Below, one piece after another: positions 30,583 to 39,431 of a stretch of DNA of 64,000 nucleotides. Position numbers and translations under genes: made by a program. The stretch's first letter is position 1. The number at the start of each line of letters is the position of its first letter. The notes under the pieces were generated by a model that saw only the letters and a list, made by a program, of their open reading frames with translations, ran no database searches and was not told the DNA's origin. This DNA is from Mycolicibacterium palauense (GTDB lineage: Bacteria; Actinomycetota; Actinomycetes; Mycobacteriales; Mycobacteriaceae): NCBI RefSeq assembly GCF_002592005.1, contig NZ_NVQF01000012.1:31720-95719 (forward strand), in the 5' to 3' direction.

Positions 30583-31392
30583 CTAGCACCTGGTAGCGAT
30601 CAGAACCTCCAAGGCAACCGGCTCGGTGAACTGTCCGGTGGTGTCGATCGCGAGCAGAGCGTCCGTGACGGCGCCTTCGAAGGCGGCCTGCCGGTCACCC
30701 AGCAGCCGACGAAGTGGCAGCGATGTTGAGTAGAGGTAGCCGATGGCGTCTCCGATGGTCCACGGGCGTAGGAACTCGTAGACCTGGCGCCGCACCCAAC
30801 GAAACGTCGACTCGGCCAATACCTGCTCGTGTGTCGGGTGAGTGACGGCGTTCGGCGTCGGCCCACGTCGTTGATCCGGCGGCAGGAATCGGCGCTGGAC
30901 CTCCTCGATGGCCTCCTGCCATGGCGTAGCCGGCCGGACGAGGCAGCTGTCGTTGGCGATGACCAGACTGCCGTCGTCGTCGACCATCCCATCGAGAGCA
31001 GCGAGCACCTGCCCACGGTCCATCCAATGAAAGGAGCGACCCATTGTTACCAGCCCGAACCGACCGAGGTCGCCCGGAAGATCTGCTGAGTCGCCCTGCT
31101 TCCAGCTCACATTGGCAATGGCCCGTTCGCGTGCATGCCGGTCGGCTTCGGCGAGCATCTCGGGTTCGGGATCAACACCAACGGCTTCGGCGACGTGGGC
31201 TGCCAGGAGGAACGTCAGTTGACCAGTCCCGCAGCCCAGATCGAGGAGGCGACCGGAGCCATCAAGGTCCAGTCGCTGAACGAGGTCTTCGACGAAGGCC
31301 GGCGGATAACCTGGCCGGTAACGTGCGTAGTACCAGGCGGTCCCTGCGAACGGGCCACCGTCCGAGCTGCCGGGCCAATCGGTCGCGATCGT
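30583..31392 (-). pseudogene. Class I SAM-dependent methyltransferase lacking a normal start codon
   Basis: The frame is open from the stop at 30583 back to 31437. It encodes a complete-looking methyltransferase: PFAGTAWYYARYRPGYPP at the N-terminus, SAM motif I LLDLGCGTGQLTFLL, GVDPEPEM, and FGLVTMGRSFHWMD. The only in-frame ATG (31158) lies after motif I and would make a dead protein. Upstream no ATG/GTG/TTG precedes the conserved N-terminus; an ACG at 31392 stands where an ATG would be expected. Either a start-codon mutation or a non-canonical start. Lower-GC codon use than neighbours suggests acquired DNA. Confidence 0.65.
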
Positions 31393-31707
31393 CTCGCCCC
31401 TTCCCCACAGCGCGTCCGGCTGGCACGACCGTCGAGGTCAACACTGCCAGCTCTGCTGACACCTGGGTGCATCCCTGCTGCGCGCGACATACAAACGTCA
31501 CCAACCGAAGCCGTCAAGAAACGTGCGCACCTCAGCGACTGCCGTCCACGGTAACGGCCCTATCCGCCATTGGCATCCCACGTCGAACGCCCGTTGGCCG
31601 AGCCGCGCATTTCCCGCGGCTGGGCACGGTCCGGCGTGCGCCGGATATGGCGGTCAGCCGTCCCTGTGTTTCTGGGCCGTGACCGGGACCGGCACGCGCA
31701 CCCGCCG
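31393..31707. other. Intergenic stretch, no gene recognised
   Basis: About 315 bases between the methyltransferase remnant and the permease stop. Short frames exist on both strands, but none has a believable start, RBS or protein-like composition. Confidence 0.5.
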
Positions 31708-32973
31708 TCACCAGTTGAACATCTGGAACACGACCGTCCCCAGGCAGAGCACCACACCGAGGTAGGGCACCGCCATCGGGACGTCGATGAACCCGCCGTG
31801 CTCGCGGTGGCGCCGCTTGATCACGATCAACGACGCGTTGACCAGGGTGAAGATCGTGAGCACCAGCAGGCTGGTGAGCTGGGCCAGCGACACCAGGGGC
31901 AGCACCACGGTGCCGGCGATCATGGCCGCCAGCACGACGAGCGTGGCGGTGACCGGTGTCCGGAAGGACCGGTGCACGCGCGCGAACCTCCCGTGGATCC
32001 AGCCCTGTTTGGCCAAACCGTAGAGGATCCGCGAGCCCATGATGATCTGCACGATGACGCCGTTGGTGGCGGCGACCATGCCGATGAGGCTCAGGACGAC
32101 TCCATGACCGGCTCCGCTGCGTTCGAACACCAGCGTAAGCGGTGCCTCGCTGCCGGCGAGTTCGGCCGGGGGCACCAGAGTCGTCGAGACCACGATGACG
32201 AGCAGATACAGCACGGTCGAGGCGAGCAGCGCGATCAGGATGGCCAGCGGCATGGTCCGGCGGGGATTCCTGGCTTCCTCGGCGACGTTGACCATGTCCT
32301 CGAACCCGATGAACGCGTAGAAGGCCAGAAACGCGCCGGCCAGGACGCCGCCGAGGCCGACGGCCGGGTCGATCGTGAACACGGCACCGACATCGAGATG
32401 CGCAAACGCCCTCCGACCGAACCAGATCACCAGCAGCAGCCCGAGCACCTCCAGCCCGGTCAGCAGCGCGGCCATGGTCGCCGACTCACCGATGCCCTTG
32501 ATCGCGACCGCGCCGAGTACCACCAGCAGCCCCACGCTGCCCACGATGGTCGGAACCGAGACCAACGAATCCAGATAGCCCGCGAAGCCCTGCGCCAGCG
32601 CCGCCGCCGATGCGACGCCGCCGCCGACCATCGTCAAGCCGACCGCGGTTGAGAGCCAACGCTTTCCGAACGCCTGGTGCAGGTAGATCGAGACGCTGGC
32701 ACTGACCGGGAAGCGACCGGCCAGCTCCATATAGGACAACGCGGTGACCGAGGCGACGACCATCGCGATGAGGAAGGCCAGCGCCGTGCTCGTTCCGGCG
32801 AAACCCGCGACCTTCCCGATGAGCACATAGATGCCCGCGCCGAGGATGTTGCCGAGCCCGTAGAGGGCGAGCGTGGGCAGGCCGAGAGTGCGGTTCAGCC
32901 GGGCACTGCCCCCAGGGCTGCCCGTCACGGGCGGATCGGGCAGGCGGGGGCACGCACGGCCCCATGGTTTCAC
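31708..32973 (-). CDS. APC-superfamily amino acid permease
   Basis: 421 aa, about 12 hydrophobic helices. The helix-1 motif GLGNILGAGIYVLIGKVAG is the unwound substrate-binding segment of APC transporters, and helix 6 carries GAFLAFYAFIGFEDMVNVAEE. Closest in build to the cationic/branched amino acid YbaT/CAT-like branch; substrate not predictable. GTG start at 32973; a GTG at 32928 is an alternative, and the first 30 residues are not conserved-looking. Stands alone within the accessory region. Confidence 0.85.
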   Translation of the reverse strand: MKPWGRACPRLPDPPVTGSPGGSARLNRTLGLPTLALYGLGNILGAGIYVLIGKVAGFAGTSTALAFLIAMVVASVTALSYMELAGRFPVSASVSIYLHQAFGKRWLSTAVGLTMVGGGVASAAALAQGFAGYLDSLVSVPTIVGSVGLLVVLGAVAIKGIGESATMAALLTGLEVLGLLLVIWFGRRAFAHLDVGAVFTIDPAVGLGGVLAGAFLAFYAFIGFEDMVNVAEEARNPRRTMPLAILIALLASTVLYLLVIVVSTTLVPPAELAGSEAPLTLVFERSGAGHGVVLSLIGMVAATNGVIVQIIMGSRILYGLAKQGWIHGRFARVHRSFRTPVTATLVVLAAMIAGTVVLPLVSLAQLTSLLVLTIFTLVNASLIVIKRRHREHGGFIDVPMAVPYLGVVLCLGTVVFQMFNW

Positions 32974-33062
32974 GCCATCCCGCCTCGCGGGTCGGCGACC
33001 TACGGGAGCTGCGTACCCCTAGCGGCCTTCCTCGGCGGTCTTGCCCGGTGGCCCCGGTTCAC

Positions 33063-33239
33063 TCACCGAGCGCTGCGGGCGAGCGAGGTGACCAGGGCCA
33101 TCCCGGCCCGCATCTCCAGGTGGGCGAGTGACGCTTCCATGGTCGGATATCCGCATACGACGCACAGCACGGAATCGGTGACTCGGGGGCGTCGGTGGCA
33201 GGTTGCGCACAGTTCGGCGTGGTGACTTCTCCAGGCCAT
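33063..33239 (-). CDS. Small zinc-ribbon protein (58 aa)
   Basis: 58 aa with CATCH near residue 11 and CVVCGYP near residue 26, a four-cysteine zinc-knuckle pattern (CxxC-x11-CxxC), followed by an amphipathic helix (MEASLAHLEMRAGMALVTSLARS). The start is very well supported: AGGAGGT five bases before the ATG at 33239. Divergent from the mycofactocin-dehydrogenase operon. Function unknown; could be a small regulator or metal-binding adaptor. Confidence 0.7.
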   Translation of the reverse strand: MAWRSHHAELCATCHRRPRVTDSVLCVVCGYPTMEASLAHLEMRAGMALVTSLARSAR

Positions 33240-33483
33240 GGTGCACCTCCTCGGTGTTTCGATGTAGCACGCTCCAGCGTTCTCGCGGATCCTCCCGTGT
33301 CGGTCAGTGACCGCTGTCGATCCTCTGTGAACTGCGCCGGAGCGCCCTCCCCGCAGCCTGCGAACGACAAGGCGCCCGGCGGGCGAACTGTGTCAGAAAC
33401 AGACAGTATCCGCTGTTCTGCGAGCCGTACATTTGCCACGCAGTCGGCGGTCAGTCCGGACGTAACGCACTAAGGAGAACGCA

Positions 33484-34323
33484 ATGGGAAAGCTCGATGG
33501 GAAGGTCGCCCTCATCACCGGCGGTGCGCGCGGCCAGGGCCGCTCGCACGCGCTAACCTTCGCCCGCGAAGGCGCCGACATCGTCGTCTGCGACGCCCTC
33601 GCCGAGATCGAGAGCGTCCCGTGTGTCATGCCGACCCAGGCCGATCTCGACGAAACGGTCAAGCTGGTCGAGGAGGAAGACCGCCGCGCGCTGGGCATGC
33701 AGGCCGACGTGCGGGACACCGCCCAGCTCACCGCCGTGGTATCGACGGCGCTGGAGCAATTCGGCAAGATCGACATCCTAGTCGCCAACGCCGGCGTGTG
33801 CTCACCAGTTCCGCTGGTCGACATCACCGATGATCAGTGGGACGAGATGATCGACATCGATCTCGGTGGCGTGTTCAAGTCGATCCGCGCGGTGGCGCCG
33901 CACATGATGGAGCGGCGCTACGGGCGCATCATCGCAACCTCATCCATGGTGGGGCGCACTCCGGTGGGCTTACTCGCGCACTACGTCGCGGCAAAGTGGG
34001 GCGTCATCGGCCTGGTGAAGTCGGCGGCTTTGGAGCTCGCCGACTACGGGGTCACGGTCAATGCCATCTGCCCGACCAATGTCGACACTCTGATGATCCA
34101 CGGCAACAAGTCGATGTATCAGATTTTCGCGCCCGACGTGGACAATCCCACCCGCGAAGACGTCATCCCTGCCTATACCTCTCTAAACGCGATACCGGTG
34201 CCATGGGTACAGCCGGAAGACATCTCCGCCGGGATGCTGTTCTACGCCTCCGACGAGGCCCGCTACATCACCGGGGAGACACTGTCGATCGCTGCCGGCT
34301 GGAATGCCAGCAACGTCGGCTGA
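33484..34323 (+). CDS. Mycofactocin-coupled SDR-family dehydrogenase
   Basis: 279 aa Rossmann-fold oxidoreductase. The TGGARGQGRSHA nucleotide motif and the extra segment VPCVMPTQADLDETVKLVEE are the marks of the TIGR03971-type family whose NAD(H) is held tightly and reoxidised by mycofactocin. NAG at LVANAGV; catalytic Ser in ATSSM and Tyr-x3-Lys in HYVAAKWG. Oxidises an alcohol to a ketone or aldehyde; carveol-type and other secondary alcohols are known substrates in the family. AAGGAGA precedes the ATG. First gene of an operon through the VWA gene. Confidence 0.9.
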   Translation: MGKLDGKVALITGGARGQGRSHALTFAREGADIVVCDALAEIESVPCVMPTQADLDETVKLVEEEDRRALGMQADVRDTAQLTAVVSTALEQFGKIDILVANAGVCSPVPLVDITDDQWDEMIDIDLGGVFKSIRAVAPHMMERRYGRIIATSSMVGRTPVGLLAHYVAAKWGVIGLVKSAALELADYGVTVNAICPTNVDTLMIHGNKSMYQIFAPDVDNPTREDVIPAYTSLNAIPVPWVQPEDISAGMLFYASDEARYITGETLSIAAGWNASNVG

Positions 34324-34371
34324 GTGATACCGAGCCCCCACCACCGCCATCAGTCACAAGGAGAGCCCAGC

Positions 34372-34689
34372 ATGTCGGAAACAGTCGTCGTCGTCGCGCA
34401 TATTTTCCCGAAACCTGAATGCCGTGCCGATGTCATCGAGGTCCTCAACAAGACCCAGGCCGCCGTCCACGAGAACGAGGCGGGGTGCCAGTTATACGCA
34501 CTGCACGCCAACGACGACCAACTGATCATGATCGAGAAGTGGGACGACCTGGCCAGCCTGCGCGCGCACTTCGACGCCGAGCCGTTCAAGGCGCTGCCCG
34601 AGCAGCTGGAGGGCAAGTTGGCCAAGGATATCGATATCCAGCAGCTGAGCCCGGTACCCGCCGGAACCTCTAAACAGGGTGTGCTGTAA
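34372..34689 (+). CDS. ABM-family (antibiotic biosynthesis monooxygenase/YgiN-like) protein
   Basis: 105 aa ferredoxin-like ABM fold: VVVVAHIFPKPECRADVIEVL, then VHENEAGCQLYALH and IEKWDDLASLRAHFDAEPF. Members are cofactor-free quinol monooxygenases or stress proteins acting on small aromatic molecules. ATG at 34372 preceded by AAGGAGAG, 48 bases after the SDR. Part of the same operon. Confidence 0.85.
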   Translation: MSETVVVVAHIFPKPECRADVIEVLNKTQAAVHENEAGCQLYALHANDDQLIMIEKWDDLASLRAHFDAEPFKALPEQLEGKLAKDIDIQQLSPVPAGTSKQGVL

Positions 34690-34758
34690 CACGATGCGCC
34701 ACCCACAAGGCCGTGGACCCGCAACCGAGACCGAAACCAACCCGAAGAACGAGGTGAG

Positions 34759-35370
34759 ATGATGGACAAGCTCCTACCGGCGAACTCCGCGCTACTGCTG
34801 ATCGAGTGCCAGAACGACTTCATGTCCGAGGGAGGGGCGTTCTACCCCTCCACGCAAGCGGTCATCGAGACGGTGAACATGGTCGAGCACGCACGGGCAG
34901 CGCTGCAGGCCGCGCGCACCGCCGGGCTGACCGTCATGCACGCACCGATCTCTTTCTCCAAGGGCTACCCAGAGCTGGGCTCGGATCCCTACGGCATCCT
35001 CGGTGGGGTCGTTGAGCACAACGCCCTGCTGCGCGGGGAGTGGGGTTCTCAGATCGTGGAGGAGCTCGCCCCGGTCGGTGAGGACATCGTGATCGAAGGC
35101 AAGAGCGGCTTGGACGCGTTCGCCAGCAGCAACCTCGACTTCATCCTGCGCAGCCGCAAGATCGAGAACCTCGTAGTGGGCGGGTTCCTGGCGAACTGCT
35201 GCTGCGAAGGCACCATGCGCTCAGCATACGAGGGCGGTTACACGGTGTATGCCCTCGCGGACGCGATGGGCGCCAGCTCCATGGAGGAACTCGACAACGC
35301 GGTCAAGTTCAATTTCCCGATGTTCGCCAAAGTGACAACCGCCGACGAATTCGTCGCGGCGGTGAAATAA
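34759..35370 (+). CDS. Isochorismatase-like cysteine hydrolase
   Basis: 203 aa. The triad is visible: Asp in LLIECQNDFM, Lys in VIEGKSGLDAF and the nucleophile Cys in GGFLANCCCEGTMRSA. The cis-peptide hydrophobic segment before the Cys is normal. Family members cleave amide, carbamoyl or vinyl-ether bonds (nicotinamidase, N-carbamoylsarcosine amidase). Two ATG codons (34759, 34762) follow GAGGTGAG. In the operon it may hydrolyse a product of the dehydrogenase/monooxygenase steps. Confidence 0.85.
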   Translation: MMDKLLPANSALLLIECQNDFMSEGGAFYPSTQAVIETVNMVEHARAALQAARTAGLTVMHAPISFSKGYPELGSDPYGILGGVVEHNALLRGEWGSQIVEELAPVGEDIVIEGKSGLDAFASSNLDFILRSRKIENLVVGGFLANCCCEGTMRSAYEGGYTVYALADAMGASSMEELDNAVKFNFPMFAKVTTADEFVAAVK

Positions 35371-35489
35371 CAATTCCCCCGAGGCGTCCAAATCTGCCCA
35401 TCGGGGCGGGTGCGACGGTGGCTTCCCCCCGCCCGCCGTGCATCCGCCCCGATGTGCGTTCGGACGCCGTCCGACCCGCCGGAGGCCCG

Positions 35490-36389
35490 ATGCCGTCTGA
35501 TCCCGCCACCAACTCCTATGCCGCCTTTCACGAACGGGTATCGCGTACTGTCGTCGGTCGCGGGCACGAGGCGGCGCTGGTGTACGCAGCCTTCCGGGCC
35601 GGAGGTGATGTGATGCTGGAAGGCCCCCCGGGCACGGGAAAGTCCACGTTGGTCCGCGCAGTTGCCGAGTTCGACGACACACCGTTTGCGATGGTGGAGG
35701 GCACCTCGGAGCTCACTCCGGCCAAACTGCTCGGGTATCACGATCCGGCCAGGGTGATGCGCGACGGCTACGTGACGTCCGCGTTCGTGCCCGGACCGCT
35801 GGTCGCGGCGATGGAGGACGGTGGCGTGCTCTACATCGAGGAACTCAACCGTGCGCCCGAAGACACACTCAACGTGCTGCTGACCGCGATGACCGATCGA
35901 CGGGTGCACATTCCCCGGGTCGGCGTGTTCTGCGCTAAACCGTCTTTTCGCATCGTTGCGTCAATGAACCCACTCGACGACGTCGGCACCGCACGGATCT
36001 CGGACTCGGTCTATGATCGCTGGTGCCGAATCTTCCTCAACTACCAGAAGGAGGACGACGAGCGAAGGATCGTCCAAATCGCCACGGGCAGTGCGGATCC
36101 CAGTCTGATAGAGGATGCCGTGGCGTTGACACGGGCCACCCGCGCGCACCCCGACATCCGGCGTGGTTCCTCGGTGCGGGGCGCAATCGCCATTGTGGGG
36201 ATCGCCGGCGAACTCGCCGGCATCTGGGACGATGTGGAATACCGCGATCTGATGTTCGACGCCATGCTGGTGGCGCTGTCAGCACGAGTGTCGTTGATCG
36301 AACTCAGCGAGCGCTCCGTCGAGGATGTGCTACGGGAGATTTGGGAGAACCGTTTTTTTTTGACCGAAACCAGGGTTCCGCCAGCCTGA
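35490..36389 (+). CDS. MoxR-type AAA+ ATPase
   Basis: 299 aa chaperone-like ATPase (CbbQ/NorQ/MoxR group). Walker A GPPGTGKST near residue 50, Walker B GVLYIEELNRAPEDTLNVLL, sensor 1 IVASMNPLDDVG, arginine finger region near DRWCRI. ATG at 35490 (MPSDPATNSY) after GGAGG; an upstream ATG at 35418 is poorer. Such ATPases pair with a VWA protein, encoded next, to insert metals or remodel target enzymes. Its 3' end contains a T9 run (36353-36361) and it ends in a short tail, RVPPA. Confidence 0.9.
   Translation: MPSDPATNSYAAFHERVSRTVVGRGHEAALVYAAFRAGGDVMLEGPPGTGKSTLVRAVAEFDDTPFAMVEGTSELTPAKLLGYHDPARVMRDGYVTSAFVPGPLVAAMEDGGVLYIEELNRAPEDTLNVLLTAMTDRRVHIPRVGVFCAKPSFRIVASMNPLDDVGTARISDSVYDRWCRIFLNYQKEDDERRIVQIATGSADPSLIEDAVALTRATRAHPDIRRGSSVRGAIAIVGIAGELAGIWDDVEYRDLMFDAMLVALSARVSLIELSERSVEDVLREIWENRFFLTETRVPPA
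36353..36361 (+). other. T9 homopolymer at the moxR-VWA junction (possible slippage site)
   Basis: Nine consecutive T in a GC-rich region, encoding Phe-Phe-Leu in the moxR frame. A -1 shift here reads Phe-Phe-Phe-Asp and runs without a stop into the VWA frame, giving a MoxR-VWA fusion of about 626 residues. Confidence 0.6.
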
Positions 36390-36403
36390 TCCCGCCCGCG
36401 CTG

Positions 36404-37369
36404 GTGGAGCAGTCGGCGATTCACGTTTTCCGGGAACCCGGTGGCAAGGCTCGACGGCCCAAACCCAAGGAACTGACCGAGACGCCATCGCTGTTCACGG
36501 ACAGCTCCGCGGCAGCCGGCGGCTTTGCTCCCGAAACGTCTGCGGCACGGAGACCTTCAGGCCGCGGGAGCGGAACACAGTATGTCGCCGGCGAACAGGC
36601 GTCACGACGCGACCTCGCCGATGTGCTTTCTGAGCGCCACTACAGCCCCGAGATCGCCGAATTCGCGCGCCGAATCGGACTGTCGCTTCGGGTACGCCAG
36701 CACCTCGGCCAGAGCACCTCACGACGCCGGGGACGCATGGTGCGACTGCCCTACCGCCCCGGCGACGACGACGTCGACATCGACGAGACCATTGCGGCAT
36801 ACCTTCAACACCAACCATTTTCGAACCGTGACGTGGTGGTACGGCGTCGCCGCCACGCCCCGATGGCCGCGGTGGTGATGGTCGACCTCTCGGGGTCCAT
36901 GGAGGGCGACAAATGGAAGACGGCGGCCAGCACCATCATTGGTCTGTCCCTGTGGATGCGTGATCAGTTGGACGCCTTCGGCGTGGTGGCGTTCTGGTCG
37001 GACGCTGCCGTGCTGTGTCCCATCGACGCGCCGGTGTCGGCCGCGACTGTGGTGGACCGGATGCTACGAATACCCGCACGCGGGTTGACCAATGTGCATT
37101 TCGCGCTGACAGTGGGAGCCGCCGAGTTGGCCCGAGCCAACGCCGAGCGACGAGTCGGCATCCTGCTGTCGGACTGTGTGCACAATGCGGGACCTGATCC
37201 CCGCGCGGTCGCACGGCAGTTCCCATCACTCAGCGTCCTGCTGCAGACTTCCGGCGAGGTGGACCCCATGCTGGCGCAGGGACTGGCGCGCCAGACGCGC
37301 GGCATGGTGGCACCGATCGCCACCCACCGCGACGTGGGCCCTGCGTTGGCGCGGGTGTTGAACCTCTAG
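36404..37369 (+). CDS. VWA-domain (CoxE/NorD/CbbO-like) partner of MoxR
   Basis: About 321 aa from the GTG at 36404. The C-terminal von Willebrand A domain has the MIDAS motif VMVDLSGSMEGDKW (DxSxS), the Thr in RGLTNVHFAL and Asp in LLSDCVHN. The N-terminal part is basic (REPGGKARRPKP), followed by a conserved SERHYSPEIAEFARRIGLSLR helix. No start codon has a ribosome site: GTG 36404 and CTG 36386 (overlapping the moxR stop) are both weak. Translation by frameshift from moxR is therefore a real alternative. Works with MoxR as a metal-enzyme activase; its client is not in view. Confidence 0.8.
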   Translation: MEQSAIHVFREPGGKARRPKPKELTETPSLFTDSSAAAGGFAPETSAARRPSGRGSGTQYVAGEQASRRDLADVLSERHYSPEIAEFARRIGLSLRVRQHLGQSTSRRRGRMVRLPYRPGDDDVDIDETIAAYLQHQPFSNRDVVVRRRRHAPMAAVVMVDLSGSMEGDKWKTAASTIIGLSLWMRDQLDAFGVVAFWSDAAVLCPIDAPVSAATVVDRMLRIPARGLTNVHFALTVGAAELARANAERRVGILLSDCVHNAGPDPRAVARQFPSLSVLLQTSGEVDPMLAQGLARQTRGMVAPIATHRDVGPALARVLNL

Positions 37370-37373
37370 AAAG

Positions 37374-39146
37374 TCAGATCACCGTGCGCCTGGGTTCGAT
37401 CCCGAACTCACGCAGCCGGCGGTACAGGGTCGAGCGGGACACCCCCAGCGCCGCCGCAGCCTTGATCTTGTTGCCGTTGTTGGCCTCAAGCACCTCTAAA
37501 ATGGCGTCGCGCTCCACGGTCTCGAGTCGGGTCAGCGAGCGCCACCCGTGGGCAGCGCTGCGAATGTGCTCGCTGAGACTGTCGGTGGTGATCTCGCCGG
37601 ACGACCGGTGAGACGCCGCAAGTATCTCTGTGCGCAGCTCTCTGATGTTGCCGGGCCACGAATAGGCCATCAACGCCGCCGTCGCGCGCTGGGTGATGCG
37701 GGCGGGTCGGTCCTGTTCGGTCAGGATGCCCTGCGCGATCGCCTGGATCTCGTCGCGGCGCAGCCGAAGTTCGGGCACCCGGATCCAGGCCTGGCTGACC
37801 CTGCTCAGTTCGGCGAGCAGCTCCGGGTCGGCAGCAGGTCCGTGGGTCAGCACAACGAGTCTCGGTGACGGAGCCGACTTAAGCAGTTCCACAGCGGCGC
37901 GCACGGTCTGCGCAGCAAGCAGATCGACACTGGTGACCACGATCGACGCATGCGGTTCGGCGACTAGTTCCCCCAGGCGCCGCAGCCACGATGCGTCACC
38001 CTCGGTTGCCGCCGAACCGGCGGAATACACCAGCTGAGGCGAGTCCCCGTAGCGCCGTTGGTGGACCTGACGGGCCAGGAACAACTTTCCGGTACCGGGC
38101 AGCCCGGTGATGGACACAGCCCGCACCGAGTCAGCCAGTGCCCCATCGACCTCGGCAAGCAGCGTCTGCGCCGTGGACAGCCTGCTGGACACGGCAACGT
38201 TCGGGGTGTTCCTGGCCGTCGTCGCCGGCTCGTGGGGAACGATGGTGATCAGGGCACCGACGGTGCGCGAGCCGACACTGATGCGCGAGCAGGCGACGTC
38301 GATGCTACGCCCGCTGCTGAGCATCAGGGTGGCCAGGCTGTCACGACGCGTACGCAGCGACTCCAGCGCCTGATTCCACAGCGACGCTTGGTCGCTGATG
38401 TCGACCAGTTCGGCCGCGGCCGCGTTGGTCACCATGTATTGCTCACTCAGCGCCAGGATGGGCGCCGAGCTGGTCCTGCTACTGGCCAAGAACTCGTCGA
38501 ACACGATCTGATCGGCCTCAGAGAGGTGGTTGGTGATCTCACTCTCGATCTGGTGTGCGAGGTTCAGCGCCGTGGGCGCAAGCAGGTTGTTCGCGTCGGC
38601 CGACGGACACGACAAGGCCACCACGCCCTCCAGGCGCCGACTGCGGCGGTTGTGGATGGGAACGCCGACACAGACGTGCTCGATGAGCGACTCCGCGAAA
38701 TGCTCACCCGCCCGGATGTGCACCGGTTTCAGCTCCTCGATCGCGGTCCCGATGCCGTTGGTGCCGGCGAACTCCTCGGAGAAGACGAAACCGGTATCGA
38801 TGGATGCCCGGTCCAACCAGCGCAGAGCCGCGCTACTGCCCGCCCAGCGTGCGAGGATGCGCCCATTGCGTTCGGCGAGCAGGACGTTGACCCGGGTGTC
38901 GATGAGCCCCTCCGCAAACCGGCTGAGTACTGGGGCGGCGTTGGCCAACAGTCGGCTGCCGCTGCCGCTGACTGCGTCGAAGGGCACCGTGATCCGCTCC
39001 ATGCCCGCCCCGGCCTGGATGCTGCGCAGCCAGGACCGGCGGATCAGCGCGGGTACCGTCGACGGCAGTTCGGCACCCTCGATGAGGGCCCTGCGCGCCG
39101 AGCGGGGAGAAACCAGAGACTGGGACCCGAATGCCGAATCTGACAT
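37374..39146 (-). CDS. AcoR/MimR-type Fis-family regulator with a degenerate AAA+ domain
   Basis: 590 aa. N-terminal GAF-like sensor (about residues 70-200; FSEEFAGTNGIGTAIEE), PAS-like segment (about 225-290), AAA+ module (Walker A GLPGTGKLFLARQ near 340; IVVTSVDLLAAQ as Walker B) and a C-terminal Fis helix-turn-helix (NKIKAAAALGVSRSTLYRRL). The GAFTGA loop that contacts sigma-54 is not present. Mycobacteria have no RpoN, so it cannot act as a classical enhancer-binding protein. Actinobacterial relatives control alcohol, ketone or alkane oxidation genes. Convergent with the VWA gene and divergent from the second SDR. Confidence 0.88.
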   Translation of the reverse strand: MSDSAFGSQSLVSPRSARRALIEGAELPSTVPALIRRSWLRSIQAGAGMERITVPFDAVSGSGSRLLANAAPVLSRFAEGLIDTRVNVLLAERNGRILARWAGSSAALRWLDRASIDTGFVFSEEFAGTNGIGTAIEELKPVHIRAGEHFAESLIEHVCVGVPIHNRRSRRLEGVVALSCPSADANNLLAPTALNLAHQIESEITNHLSEADQIVFDEFLASSRTSSAPILALSEQYMVTNAAAAELVDISDQASLWNQALESLRTRRDSLATLMLSSGRSIDVACSRISVGSRTVGALITIVPHEPATTARNTPNVAVSSRLSTAQTLLAEVDGALADSVRAVSITGLPGTGKLFLARQVHQRRYGDSPQLVYSAGSAATEGDASWLRRLGELVAEPHASIVVTSVDLLAAQTVRAAVELLKSAPSPRLVVLTHGPAADPELLAELSRVSQAWIRVPELRLRRDEIQAIAQGILTEQDRPARITQRATAALMAYSWPGNIRELRTEILAASHRSSGEITTDSLSEHIRSAAHGWRSLTRLETVERDAILEVLEANNGNKIKAAAALGVSRSTLYRRLREFGIEPRRTVI

Positions 39147-39431
39147 ATCACACAACCTAAACAACGCTGTTAGCTAAATCACTTCGCCACACTACTCCTG
39201 CGCCCCCACCCTCAGGCCGAATCGGCGACGTCCGTACGGAGCCCGCGTATGCCCATGACCCGGATGTGTCAAAGATGAACAGTCCATCCGGGTCCGCCCG
39301 TCCTAATGTGTTGTCGTGGCACGTTACGCGGCACCTGGCCGACGTAAACAACAAGCGGGCCAACGGAATTGAGAACTGTCACGCGGTGCGACACGCACAG
39401 CGGGCGGCGAGACGCAGAGGGAGGCCGCACA

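Noticed and set aside
31523..31765. Short plus-strand gene between the methyltransferase and the permease.
   Set aside because: Thr/Arg/Trp-rich composition, no RBS, and overlaps the permease 3' end.
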